In this document: piece by piece, positions 23,558-36,579 of the stretch
Position numbering within the stretch: the first letter of the stretch is position 1
Layout: each line of letters opens with the position of its first letter
Source of the DNA: Climacium dendroides
Lineage: Eukaryota; Streptophyta; Bryopsida; Hypnales; Climaciaceae
Direction: 5' to 3'
Assembly: GCA_950106755.1 (NCBI GenBank)
Contig: OX467090.1
Location: forward strand, 3,410,001 to 3,474,000
Length of the DNA: 64,000 nucleotides
Notes under the pieces: model-generated
What the model was told of the DNA's origin: nothing
Databases searched by the model: none
The model's input: only the letters and a program-made list of their open reading frames with translations
Made by a program: the position numbers and the translations under genes

Positions 23558-24479
23558 CCCCTAAAGCCCCAAGGATGTTTTCTGTCAAAAATCACTTAGA
23601 ACTACCACTTTTGCTATGTTCACTTCAGAAAACCAAAAAAGTATGTTTTTTTCAAAATCCAACCATAGGATCTTGTACTTAACTTGTTTGAGAACATGTG
23701 GTAAAAATTTCATCAAATTTGACCACATAGATTGCAAGATATTTGCATCCAAAGTGAAGAAAACAAGTTTTTTTGCAACTTGCTTGACTAGATATTTCGG
23801 ATTTGAATCTTTTTTAACTAAAAGTCTTTGCACTATTAATTTTGATTTTCTAATTTTTCATGTTGAGTAGTTGAGTTGAGACTCTAAGGAAAAAAATTTA
23901 ACAAAAGAACACTTAATTTTCACTCATTAAAAAATTGTTAAGTAGAAGTAGGTTAAAGATTGAAGGAAAACTAAATCATTAATAGCTTCAAGATGGAATT
24001 GACATACGATAATCCCAACAGTGAGATTGCTCTAGAAAGCAAAGCTAACCTTTCCTAACAATTGTTTTTGGAAAATTGTGAAAATCACATTCACAAATGA
24101 ATCCTATAAGTTATTTTTTCAAAAAGATGCTAAGATTGCCCAAAAATCTAAAATTGTCCTTAACTCTCTCATCACTAGTCCAAATAGAATGAATCAAAGC
24201 TCCAAATGTAGACAAAAATACAAGATTTTAGGGGAAATTTTTTTTATTTTAATTTATTTATTTTAATTTTTTTGTGTTGCCCATTGACTTTTGTTTTTGG
24301 CTTATTGTGCCATAATTTTTTCTCCCGGGCACCGATTGAAACAAAAATTATATATTCACAAAGCTCTCGGCAAACTCCACAACCTCAAAAAATCTCAAAA
24401 ATGTTCACTACAAATTGAGACAATAAGAACCTATCCAGACCCATAATGTCCTTCAAAGAGACAAGCAGTCCTTTAGGGG
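23558..24479. mobile_element. 922-bp element with CCCCTAAAG TIRs and TTAA target duplication
   Basis: TTAA at 23554-23557 is followed by CCCCTAAAG, and CTTTAGGGG (24471-24479) is followed by TTAA (24480-24483). TTAA duplication and ends starting with CCC resemble piggyBac-type elements, though PIF/Harbinger elements that duplicate TTA/TAA are an alternative. It is AT-rich without coding capacity. Most of its length is homologous to 63115-64000 in the same orientation and to 26781-27480 in reverse, so it shares ancestry with the inverted-repeat arms. Confidence 0.65.
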
Positions 24480-24483
24480 TTAA

Positions 24484-26780
24484 AAACGACAATGTTGACA
24501 ATGTAAAATTAAGAAGTGACATTTTGTAGATGGGCCAGACCTTTTGGATGGGTGGTGCCTACACTAGGAAAAGACTGAAACCTCAAATAGCTCTTTAAGG
24601 ATTCAACTAAAATTCATCTAAATGTACCTCTCAAAAAAATGGTAAAACTTTTCCCCTATAGTCACCCTCATCACCTTACAATGATGATAAGCTTAGGTGA
24701 ATCACACCTATTTACCTCTAGAATGTGTACTATAATACTTCAAATTCCACAATGCACTCATATTTTACTTAACTTAATAGTACAAAAATTCTTATTCTAA
24801 TTGATTGGAGTAAATCAATAAACATCCTACTTAGCTTAATAGTAATTATACTAAAATGTACTAAATAATGTAACCATGGTTAGGATGTAGTATATGATGG
24901 TCCTTACTAACATTTATCATACTATAGTAGTATGTATTAGCTTTCATATTAATCCTAAAGCACTTTAACACCCAATTTATGGACAACTAACTAATTGAAA
25001 TTCATCCTTAATATTGCTTGAATGAAAGTCAACTTAATTTGTGGAGATACTTTATTAAGTTGTTGTCCTATGTAATGGTTGGATTTGGTGTTAGTATACT
25101 AAATTTTTTTTTAAAAATCACAGATGTGGAAGTATGTCAAGTGGTTGACCAAACCCAAACTGCATTGACTCTAGTTCAAAACTAGATTTTTTTTTTTTAA
25201 AAAAATTCCAAAAAAAACCTCTGTCAAGAGAACCTCATTTCACACCTATTCAACAATTGCACTCAAAAAATAATAATATTTTACTTGTAATCAAATTTTG
25301 AAGGAATTTTAAAAATTTTCTTTCAAAATTTACCAAAAATATATTGGCTATAGCATTGGTGGATTCACCGTATGGATGGAATCTTAAACTCAAAACCTCC
25401 ATCTTTGCTTGTATAATGTATATGACTTCGAAAGTATTCTTCAAACTAAAACTTGATGATGATTTTTCTCAAATTTTGAATTTTAGAGAAGACCCTAGAC
25501 GTTTAGGGGTTAAATAGTAGTAATGCATTATTTGATTTTCCATCTATGTTGTCATGAAATAGTGAAAATTAAGTCCTAAAACGTCTTATCAAGTTTAGAA
25601 TTAGGGTTGTTAGGATTTTGACAAAATCATGACGTGGCATGACTTGTCATGATAGGCGTTACGCAATATCATGATGTGAAAACTCTAAGTCAACTTACAA
25701 TAGAAAAATTTGATTTCAAGGAAGTTTCAAGGATGGAAGAGCTGTTTTGGCTTCCAAATGTTTTTGCACAACTACACAAATGACAAGGATGAAAATATTT
25801 ATTTTCATCCAAACCTTTCTATACACAAGAAAATGGCAAATCCATGGATTATCATGTAGACAATTGCATTTTGGAAGTTTTTGTCTCTTCCTCCACAAAT
25901 AAAATTTAGCCATATAAATGGATTTCTTTGATTTGACAACACTGAATGAAATGAAGCTTATTAAGTCAAATTTCTACTATAGACCTAGGTTGGTTTCAAC
26001 ACTTGTGTCAATTGTGTGTTGAAATGGTTTAATTTTTGAATTTCAACTATTTGACAAGTTAATTTCATTTTTAACTCCCAATTCATTGTGGTGGCACGAG
26101 GCCCCAAACTCCTTCAAAGTACTAATATTTAAAGCATGGCTAAAATCTTCATTTAGTATAATTAAATATTCTCAAATAAATTGAACTACAGAATCTCTTA
26201 GTTAACTTATTCAAGTATATTTTCTAAAAAACTTAGAGTAAAAATTGCCACCATTCAATTGTTAATTCAATTCATCCAAACTTCAAAAAGTAGGTTTTCT
26301 AGCCATTTCAAAGATGAAGTATTGCCTTTCCATAACCTATGTGACATTGAAATTTTGTTAATATGTGAGAAAATGGGTTGAGATTATACAGGAAAAAATT
26401 TAACCAGAATAAATTTAGTATTCATCTTAAGAAAATTATAAAGGGGTGTTTGAAAAGGTTGTACTAGATGGAAGAAAAATCTATTGTAAATTGTTAATAA
26501 TTTTTACAAGAATTTGAGAATGTATATTTAATGGTGGAAATGGTCTAGTAAACAATAGATTTTTTTCCTTAAATTTTAAAATTTTAAGAATTGAGTTCAA
26601 AAAACAATTTTGTACATTTTTTCTACCTTAATTTCCTACAAAAGTAAACTCCTTATAACTTTCACCTCATTATTTAGAATTAAATGTTTCAAGTGGTTTT
26701 AAATACATATCAATCTAATTTATAATCAAATAAAATTAATCAATCTTAAGGTTTTTAAAATAAACTTTTAGCTACCTACT
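24484..26780. other. AT-rich non-coding tract with one further TTTAGGGG-TTAA end
   Basis: No coding ORF. GTTTAGGGG at 25501-25509 followed by TTAA looks like another right end of the TTAA family; I could not find its matching left end, so it may belong to a nested or truncated copy. The rest is A/T-run-rich sequence without other structure. Confidence 0.4.
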
Positions 26781-29700
26781 TGAATAGTTGGACATTGAAA
26801 TTAAAAAAAAAAACTTACATATGACTTTTGTAATAATTATTGGCATGATTTGATGCACAACTTGACATGTAGATTTATTAAGATGATTAGCATCCATCCT
26901 AAGGACTTCATGCAAGAAAGTCATCCTAAAAAACGGATGCCGCCTTTAGTGCAAAATAGAAGCTAGTAGGCAATACCAAAAATATCATAAAATTCAAAAT
27001 AATTTTTGAAAATTTTTGCTTTTCATAGAAAATAATTTTGTCTACATAAGAAAGACTTGATTTATTTTATTTGTACTAGTGGTGAGAAAGTTATAGATAG
27101 TCTTGTTTTTGAACAATGAGAGCATTTTCCTTGATAGAAAAAATAATAACATATAGGATCATTCATTTTTTGATTCAATTTTTACAAGTTTAAGAAAAAA
27201 AACTCCAAATGGTTTAGTTTGCTTGCTAGAGCAATTTTACCATTGGAATTAGTGTGCTTCAAATCCATTTTAGAACTATTAATAATTTAAATCTTCATTC
27301 TATTTTGTATCTATTTTTATTAAGAATTTTTTAAGAATGAAAATTAAATGTGAGTTCTTGAATTTTTTTTACAAACTTTAAACTCAATTTTCCAGCATGA
27401 CAAAAAATTTAAATAAAGAGGATTCAATGCCTTAAAGTGTAGTGAAGGAAGGTACAAAAAAGTCCATTTTTTTACATTAGAAAATCATGTACAAAAACAA
27501 TATTATATATTCAATTTATAGTATAAGTCAAAAAATCAAAGAAACATAGAAATAGGGTTTGATCAATGTGCTTGCACAAGCATTCAAAATGGCAAAAATG
27601 TTCAAATGCTCAAATGTCAAATATGTCAAAACAAGCAAATAGATTGCATTATATCTTGGTGTTGGTAAGAAGAAAATATAAAGTTGAATTGAATGAAGAT
27701 ATACTAGTATTGTAACAGTGAGTGCTTCAAGCAACAAGACATGGCAAACATTAACATTTTCATTTAAATGCAAATTAAAAGAAAGATCAATCTACTAGTT
27801 ATTCCTCACCTAATGTATAGACAATTGGAAAAATATACGTATAGCTAAGTGTGGATAAATCAAAATAAAATTGAGAGAATGAAGCACCTAGATGACCCTC
27901 ACAATTATTGCAATCACTCTCTACAAAATTTACAAAAATACTTGTAAATACAGTTTGAATGGCGAGGTGGTCTTTTAAAAAAAAGTGGTTATCATTCATC
28001 AATGACGTTTGGCTCATTTGTGATTACAAACTGAAAAAATATGCTAGGATTTTTAATTAGGAGTATTCTTAGATGGCAACAACAATGGATTTGAATTATG
28101 GGATTGTGTCAATCATTAGCAATCTCTTAATTTCTAAAACAATGAAACAATTAGAAATATGAAGATGTAGACTATTTTGAAAATACTTGTGACTTAAACC
28201 TAATGTCTAGATCTTTGGGGGCAATGTTGAACTTCCTCATCTAGTTGAATGGGTAGAGTTTGATGCAAAGATGGAGAGATTTGTGTCTTATACAATTATA
28301 TTGTAGGTGCCAAAATCAATTCCTTCATTCTTTGAATGAGAATTTGCGCCTACTCAAACAATAGATCTTTCTAATTGTCATCATCTAAATTGTAAATAAG
28401 TCATCATCTAGATCAATACCTTCATTCAAGCTTTTTAATTTGAATGCCCGGAGGGTGCACTTAGTTCTACTACAACAAACCACATGCGAACAAGTGTTTT
28501 TTAATAAACTATAATTTTAACTTCAAATTTTGAGCATTGTTTACTAACGACTATAGGATTCTACTCCCAAAAGTTCAAACTCAAATAAAATATGGAATGG
28601 TTTCTAGAAGAGGTTACAAATGCACTAAAATGGCACGTTTTCTTAACTCAAATATTTTTAGAGGACACATTTAGATGACCATTGCATCAATATTCAACTC
28701 AAAATGAGCTTTCAATAAAGAGTTATTTTTAAGAATTTTTTGTTCATTTTTAAAAACAATTTTTTCTTATATAATATAGGGGTGTGAAAGTTATTTTTTA
28801 GTTCTACAGTGTATCTTCTTATTACAAAAATGTGTAACTAATTATTATAACAAATAAAAATAAAAATAATTCAAAACATAAACTTTCAAAGTAGAAAAAT
28901 CTATTCATATTTTTTTCATTTCATTTTATTTAAAAAGTATGTAGGGATTCAAAGTTTTATTTGCACGCTAACATCAAAAAAAGGGGGAGTGCACCCCCGA
29001 GTTTGAATGACACAACCTTCTAAATAAGAGCAAACCAAGGATTATGGTGTAGTCTAAGTCAATTCCACAAGGACTTCAAACTTGTGGGGAGAATTTTAGT
29101 GAAATGAATTCCACATCAAACAAACCATGGGCTCAATAATATTACAAAATAGGGATTATAATAAAGGTACTTTGTCCATTGAACAAATACGAGGAAGTCC
29201 AAGGACAAAGTCTATGAATCTCCATGTCCAATATCTGCAAGTGAAAAAACAAATTTTGATTTAAAATATTTCATAGACAAATAAATTGACAAGCACTTAC
29301 AACCCCATTGTAGGAACTTTTGAAGAATTCAAAATATCAAAACTTCAAGTCTGATGTATATATGAAGATTATTCACTGACGCCTTTACCTTTGAAGTTGA
29401 GGCCCAAAGAGCCTATATTGATCTTGTTAGTGAGTACAACACCCAGATTAGTAGAAAACCTGCCTCCATACAACTATCTGCCAATAAAGAATGCAATCTT
29501 TACAAGGGATTTGTAAGAATCAAAAAACATTCCGCAAAAGTCCAATAAATTTGTTATGGCTTGTTTGTCGCTCCTTGCAAGAGAAGTTGAATTCTCCACA
29601 TAACTAGAGTAAAGCTTGACGAAACAAAGAAAAAGTTAATATAGAACAAATATTCAATCCATAAAACAAGTAGAATGTAACAACGAAGAAGGTACAACGC

Positions 29701-30555
29701 ATGGAAGACCTAAAATTCATTGTCATGTCTAGTACAACAATCTCCCGCCACAACCTTAGAGTATTTGCATTGTTGCATGGAAAAGCCATCACAGGAAACT
29801 CCCTTTGGCAAGTTCCTAAAAAGAAAAGGTGGCTAGAGTTGGAGTACCTCTCCAGTCAATTATACCTATCTTCACTACCCACCACCACCCTCAAGCCCAC
29901 TTGATTTCCAGATTTCAATTAATACTCTAATAGTTTACTGTTCTCTTTTTGTGACACCTTGGTACTATTCCCTTCTTGTGTTGTGAACCGTAACTACAGT
30001 TGTGGTTGTGGCTACGGCTGCAAGCTTTGTTGCGAGCTTTTGTTTGAGTTTAGGGTTCTTGTTTCTACTTTGGTGTTGTTTGTAGTTGGTTATATAATGC
30101 ATCCATGGAGGGTACGTCTTCTATCTACAAGGCAATGTTTACTTGAGGATATTGAAGAAGATGATTTTGTTTTGAAATGGATTCTAGAATTGGAAGTGGG
30201 GAATATGGGTGTTTGGAAGGGGCCTAGGGTTGTAGGTGGTTCTTAACTGGGAAGAGCAACAAATATTGAGAGATAGACATGAGATGTACAAAAGGATGAT
30301 TGAAGCTTATTTCTTTAATACTCCTCTCTATAGTCCAAGTCTATTCCATCATTGTTTTTATGTGCGTTGGTCATTCATTTTTATTATCATAAATAGAGTT
30401 TGTCATCAAGACAATTATTTTGTATAGAAAGTGGATGCATGTGGTGAATGGGGTTTGTCTCCTCAACAAAAAATTACTTCCGCTTTGAGAATGCTTTGTC
30501 AATTATGGATTATGTGTAGATGCCATAGATGAATATTGTAGAACCAATGATTGAA
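26781..30555 (+). repeat. Left arm of a large inverted repeat (partner 60113-64000)
   Basis: Reverse complement of the window end (64000 inwards) matches from 26781, and the match continues, with point differences and indels, to about 30555, where it stops at GAATGATTGA. Indels seen: about 195 bp present at 63110-63300 and missing near 27478, about 84 bp present near 30265-30350 and missing at 60328, and 8 bp near 60803. The arm ends in a truncated PIF/Harbinger gene. The right arm runs off the window, so the full arm is longer than 3.8 kb. Confidence 0.9.
30097..30555 (+). pseudogene. PIF/Harbinger (Plant_tran) transposase, N-terminal fragment
   Basis: The frame encodes an acidic start (EDIEEDDFVLKWILELE), then after a TAA near 30244 RDRHEMYKRMIEAYFFNTPLY and FVQ-like DNYFV, followed by CGEWGLSPQQK-type sequence and a MCRCHR*ILQ region; this is the N-terminal order of plant HARBI1-like nucleases. 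It is cut off at about 30555, before the catalytic part present in the right-arm copy. Confidence 0.65.
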
Positions 30556-30825
30556 CATCATATTCATTATTTTGGGAGTTTTCTAGTGAAATGGGAGTTT
30601 CTTTCTAGCAAAATGCAAAGATGTGGAGGCATATAAACCATGAACAAAGATGACTTCCTTGTCCGTAAATACATTAAAAGAAATGTAATGTCATTCAAAA
30701 CTAGATTTGCAACTAAAGATATTGAGTATACCATGTAGTAATTGAGATATGCAACAAAATTAATAGAAAATATTCATCAAATATATAAGTATTGAATGAA
30801 TACATTGTGAAATGAACTTTGGTAG

Positions 30826-31101
30826 AAGCATTGCCTACCGTTACACTCATGGTAACTAAGTATCCTACCTTCATTGCTTGTGCTAGTTTGCAAACTAAAG
30901 CGTGCAAAGAGTATATCATGGTAATTGAAGAATGAGGTGGATGATAAATCCATATTTAGGGCAAGGTCGAACATCCACTTCATTCTTCAATTACCTTGAT
31001 ATACTCGTTGCACGCTTCTTTTTGCAAGACTATCACGAGCAAAGAAAATGCGATACTTTGACTACCCTGTTTGTAATATTGAACGGTTTACAATGCTTAC
31101 A
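30826..31101. repeat. Foldback: imperfect inverted duplication, arms about 120 bp
   Basis: 30899-30942 and 30972-31015 are near-perfect reverse complements, and weaker complementarity continues outwards to about 30826 and 31101. Both arms, read outwards, encode related peptides (FFNYHDILFARF and FFNYLDILVARF), so a coding fragment was duplicated head-to-head. RNA from it would form a long hairpin. Confidence 0.75.
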
Positions 31102-31270
31102 GTTTAAATTTGATCCTGTGCTATATAATAGCCTAAAATATGAGAATGAATTTGCTATGGAGTTTCGAAATAGATAGTTTCCAAATCTGATTAAGGCAAT
31201 TGCACATACGAACTCAACCCTCTACTATAATGGAGAGAAAGGATCTATGTCCTCATAAAAAACATATGTA

Positions 31271-33643
31271 CTATGAGTGCGTCCTACTCTTCATCTTCTC
31301 CATTGCCTTCAATAACTCTGGTCCTCGACTGTATCCGGTATAACTCGCAGATCTTTCGTGCACCATCTCTCTTACTTGCTTCTTCAAGGACCTCCGCTCC
31401 CAAGCATCCCACGGACGCCGGCTTGAATGAAATTGAGGTTTAGGGTCATGAGTCTTGCATTGGCGTTTAGCAACCTTTAGTGAATTGTGTTGAGGTCAAG
31501 GAGGTAGTACAACCTTAGATGTTGTAGGCCGCTGAGCAAAGCTATTTTTCAAAGGCTGCAATTCAGGTGAACCATTAGCCTCGATATTTGCGGACTTAGT
31601 GATTGCGTCCTCTCCCTGCAAAACCAATTGAAGTCGTCAAATCCCCATTCTAGATTATTGGACAAACTTTCCTAGAGCAGAAATTGGATTGCTACATCAA
31701 AAAATAGGAATCCCCATACCTTCATGGCATTGACAGCAACCATACTTTTATCGTAGAGCCTCCTCTGTGTGTCGGGATTCATCTCTGAGCGATCGTGTGG
31801 TGAGGTTGATAGTGGACGGTCTTTGAGAGGAGATGGAGAACTCATAGGGTGAGAGCGCTTCCCACCATTTGGAGGACTGTCCACAACCCCATCATCGACG
31901 GGTTTCATGGAGAAATCCATTGTGGACTGCGCGGTGACCATGGAATACATGATGTTGCCCACTCCGTTTTGTGATATGATGAACTAATCATAAAAAGAGA
32001 AGGAATTAGCACAAGCAACACAATACTTGCCAGAATGAATTCACATGACCCAAAGGAAATAAAGGATTGTCTTATCGCAAAATTATGAAATAGGCAACAT
32101 GCATGATAATTCTACATTCATATAGTGGGCTACAACAGAGATTTACATGCTAACAACCCACGAGTTCGAATTAACACAAACTGGAATAGAGGAGAGGCCA
32201 ATACCCTAGGAAAACTACGAATCCCCACCCTCTCCTTTCGGACACTCAAGACAAAGAATGTATTCAACGTCTTTCTTTCGCTTCGCTCTATCCGAAAATT
32301 CAATTTCCTGCCATCTCCGACCAGGATGCTTCTCACTCCACTCAAGGAAAAGAATATTGGATACGTGGAGTGCGTCCGCTAGCTCCCTAAACACGGTTTG
32401 ATCTGGTTCTTCACTAAGACTCCAACCTCCCATGACATTGTCTTTTCGAAAGCGGCACAACCCTGTGGACCTGGCCTCGTGCAAGCGTCGAATCCAAGGA
32501 AGGAGATTTTCGATAAAGATTCCATCTGTCGTCCCATGCCCTTCATACGACCATGAATCAAGAAGGATTACATTTCTTGAGTCGTTCATGAAGTGCTTTG
32601 CGGGACTAACGTCGATGAAAATTGTATTTTCCCTCGAGAACCTCGAAGCCTTCAACCCATATAACTTCCACAAGGGTTTGAGGAGCAAATCTTCCCTGGT
32701 CCCCTTGAGCCAATAGTTCAATAGCTTACCCCGCCTTCTTTTGAACTTCATGATATTACATTGCTCGTTCCCCATGATAAACCACGGGGCCTCTAAGCCT
32801 CTAAACATATAATCGCAAATTTTTTGGACCGTGGACCTCTTCATTGAGCTCCAGACCGTGACGGTCGCGAAGGAGGTTAGCTCTTGGAGGAAGGCTTTCC
32901 AGTGGGGTCGAAGGGTGACCCGTTTGAAATCGACGAAGCAATTATCTACTGAAGAGCCAAGCTCACTGGGTTCAGCGAAACGCTTCTCTATCGAAAAATA
33001 CCTCTTATCCTCAATTACGCACAACACTCCATTCAGATCCAAGATGACGTTGAGCCACTTCTCTGTCACCGTGGATGTGAACGGAGGTTGAACTAGGCCC
33101 TCCTCCTCAACTACCGAAGCGCATGCTTCACTGCTACCCTGCTCACGAATTACAGCAAAATGAACCGACAGTTAAACCAATGCACTGCCAAGACATTCTG
33201 AGTACTGTAAAAAAAAGAGGACAAAATCTACTCTTTCGTGTTCAAGCAGGAAGAATGTGATGAAGAAATCCACGATTTCCAGAACCCGACCAACCAGTCA
33301 AACCAAGACTAAGGACAATGCTAGAAACTCACTGCAGCACTTGTCAAACCGCCCGTGGAAGTTATCATGGGAGCATCGATGTATTCTGGCGGAGGAAAAT
33401 GCATCTCTAGTGGTGAGTCACCTGGCAACCCTCTTTCCACCTCTCTTCCATCAAGAAGATTGTAGCCAGAACTCTCTATCTCAGCAACCGCTGGACAAGG
33501 CACGTCAGGATCCACGAAAGTATCTCCACGCGACATGATTGCCTCCGTGCACGCATCTTGGGGGCTGCAACCCAGAGATGAGACATCCGCAGCAGGACCG
33601 AGACACGGTACAACAGAATCAACACTTTGAGAGCCTGCGGCTG
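31271..33643 (-). pseudogene. FCP1-like HAD exons and tail exons of the two-gene element
   Basis: An exon of about 33643-33332 (VDSVVPCLGPAADV...) ends at a GTGAGT donor. The main exon 33142-32215 follows GAGCAG and encodes WLNVILDLNGVLCV, VTVWSSMKRSTV and NTIFIDVSPAKHF, the order of FCP1/NIF-type HAD motifs; the first motif is DLNGV, so the second catalytic Asp is Asn. It ends at TAG 32215. Further minus-strand exons at 31983-31720 (GTATGG donor) and 31615-31271 are in frame with each other and contain TGA at 31496; whether they splice to the HAD exon is unclear. A TCTCAG acceptor at 33643 and a GG|GTTGTT-like donor near 33855 would allow fusion to the upstream ParB-like gene. Confidence 0.55.
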
Positions 33644-33801
33644 AGACAATTGAACACGAAAAGATGTTTGGTAAGAGAAGAGTATATTACAATGTCTCAT
33701 GAAGAGATTTAATGATACAAAGAGCGTACAGTTTGGCCTATCCTAAAACTAACTCTGCGTATACGTGCTAGGCAAACTAATGGATGCACAACGGAAGGAG
33801 T

Positions 33802-36579
33802 TTCAATTCGAATCGAGTTGAAATAGAGGCTAAGAGAGTCACGAGGAACAACCTGGAGGAGCACCAATCATAGGGTCCTGTGGCTGCTCCGCATCTACTC
33901 CCTCCGCCGGCGTACTGCCTACGATGTCCTCCTCCTCAGAATCCAAAGGGATGGATGCATTATCGTGTTCAATGCCCTCCAGAAATTCATCTTCGCTCTC
34001 CACACCGGCCTCTGCTACGGCGTCGACAATGTTGGTGGCAGCAGAGAATGGAGTTGGCTGCGGAGGGACGGCCTCGAAGTTCGTCGTATTCAGCGACGGG
34101 TTTGTCGAAGCCGTTGGCTGCTGCCTTGTACTGTCCGCGGAAGCGTAAGCCTGGTTGCCAATCATCAACTGGGAAGAGGTCTCAGCAGGCAAATTTTGTT
34201 GCAAGGGCTACACGGCCAGCGGAAACTCCATGTTCATCGCACGCATGGTTGATAATAACAAATGAGGCATCGTCCCAGCGAAGTCCTTCATCATCTGCTG
34301 GTTTTCCGCCCTCGCCCTTTTCTTTTCCTCCCTCTGCTCCTGCCGGGCCCTCTTGTTCTCTTCCATGTTGGCCTGTATTAAATCAATCACCCACTTCTGG
34401 TCCAAGGGGATTGATTCTTGTGTAGGTTTCTTCCTCTTCTGGAACAAGCGCCTGTTCGAGACCGAGGTCAGGTCCGGTTGAGTGGAAAGGGGCGAAGCAT
34501 TCAACCCCGCAGAGGTGTCCGAGGAACCCCTCATTTCGCTAGAGGCGTGGAAGGCCTCAGACGTGCCTATACCCTGAGCAGTCATCTCTTCGACGACGAA
34601 GGCTGCCGGATCCTGCCATTCCGCGTCCCTATTTCCCTCCTCTTCCTCGTCTTCTACCAAGTTAATGGCACTATCCCTCCGAGACCCCTCTCTCGTGGCT
34701 TCCTCCGACTCTGTCATCCTTTGTTTTCCTTTGGCAAAGCTGGAGACTCCCTTCGTGGCCTTCCTTGCGTGAACTCTTTGGTCCACAAAGTAACTGGAAT
34801 CAAGGAAGTCATCCTTGTCCAAAAACTCGGATGCCACAGCCAACGCCAGGAACTTCTCGTTGTACTTGGAGTTTCCAATGACGAGGTGCTCCAGCGACTG
34901 CATCTGCAAGCCAAACGAGGGATGAGGATATCAGATGACAGTTCAACTCGCATCGAGATGAAACTCAAATGCAGAGGCGACAAACAAATGCAAAAGGAAA
35001 CAAGTACAAGCAGCCATGCAAAATCACAAGAATGGACCATGCAATTCAACTCGCATCGAGCTGAACTACAAGAACTACATGGAAATAAAACTTACCTACG
35101 CTACGCAAATAATTTTTCTTCCTGCAAAAATGGAGAGTACATTCTCCTGGGGCGCAACGAAAAGACTCAACACCTGCAAATAGAAATCCATGCGCAATTC
35201 GGTGTTGTAAATCTGGTAATCCAAGTCGTTGGTAGCCCTGGACTTGGAATACCTGCCTTCAGGGTGCGCCTCAAATTTCTTGGGGATCCTCTTGCTAATC
35301 TTGGTCCCCTTCTTGATCAAGAAGATCAAGTGCACAGATTCCTTCGCCCTATTTGATTTCTCAGGTGCGTCCCCAATCCGCTCCCAAATTGACGGAACAT
35401 ACTCAACGCACTGCACTGTGTACACCTCTCCGTACAATGAAGTCCGGATATGCGACATGAGATCGACTTGGACCTCCATATCACCGCAAATCCACAACCA
35501 GACAGCAGGATCCTTCACCGTGGGCTGGTCCATTGTGGAAAGAAGACTAAGAAAGGGCTCAAAATCAGTTCGGAGTCCTTCGTCCTCTCCCTGTTGATGG
35601 AGCTAGGGATGTTGCGCAAGTCCATCACCGCCAGCTTGATATTCTGGCTGGTCGTCTCCTCCCACACATTGGTATCCCAAGACCCCAGCTCCTTCTCCAT
35701 GTCATAAGGCCGATAGAAGGCTGTCCCCTCGGGCTTTAGGAACTTTCCCTTGCTCCCCATGAAAATCTTGAAGAACTGAGCAGCCATCGGCGACAGCTCC
35801 TCGATGCTCTTATTCTTGTTGCAAGGCATCTTCGCGAGGGAGTAGAATTCATCCGGCGGTCTAGTGATGAGGGTGTTCTTCGTTGCCTTCGTCACATTGT
35901 ACGCCTTCTTGAATTCTTTCCACTTGTCCCTCCAGAAGTTGCCTTCGTTGTTGTACAAGCACAAGCTTTTCTTCAGGAAGTAGATTTGCCTCCGGATGAT
36001 CTGCTTTCTCTTGCAACGCTCCAGCCACTCCTTTGCAGTGTAGCAGTCCTCGAGAACACCCGTCAACTTCTTCATCGTCACCTTTGGGTGTGGTAACTCC
36101 CTCTTCCCGGTCCTACCGAGGAGATGCAGTGCCAGCCTTTTCAGATCCAACTCACTGTAGTTCCCGAGCCACTTAAAGAACTCATGGGACATCACGCCGT
36201 CTCTCTCTTGATCCCATCCCTTGGTCTGATTGAACTTCAGCAAGGTATCGGGATCAGTCAGCTCTCCCTGGGAATTCTTGGATATGACTTCGCTCTAGAG
36301 GTCATACACTTCCTTGGAAGTAGTGATGATCTTCAGTTCATTGTGGATGTCCAAGTCCTTGTCCTTCTTCCTACTCAAGGCCCCTTGCGACTTCTTGACA
36401 TCAATCATCGCGAACCGTAACCTCACCGCGTCTGTGAAGTCCTACAAGCAGTCACACATTTCAGGCATTAGGCTCCAGACAAATCAACTCGGCTCGAGTT
36501 GAAATCGTACTTGAAGGAAACAAAGGAGCGCATTTCCACCTAATCTACATGTGGTGAATTCAACTCGGCTCGAGTTGAA
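33802..36579. repeat. Intronic 21-bp palindromes (five copies)
   Basis: Copies at 33802-33822, 34942-34962, 35045-35065, 36483-36503 and 36559-36579. Each has 9-bp arms close to TTCAACTCG and CGAGTTGAA around a free 3-bp spacer. All lie in introns of the minus-strand locus; the last lies in the intron about 14 bp past the exon 1 end. Confidence 0.85.

Noticed and set aside
34418..35356. 312-codon plus-strand ORF
   Set aside because: It crosses intron-exon boundaries of the minus-strand gene, and two palindromes; the minus frame has the coiled coil and splice sites.
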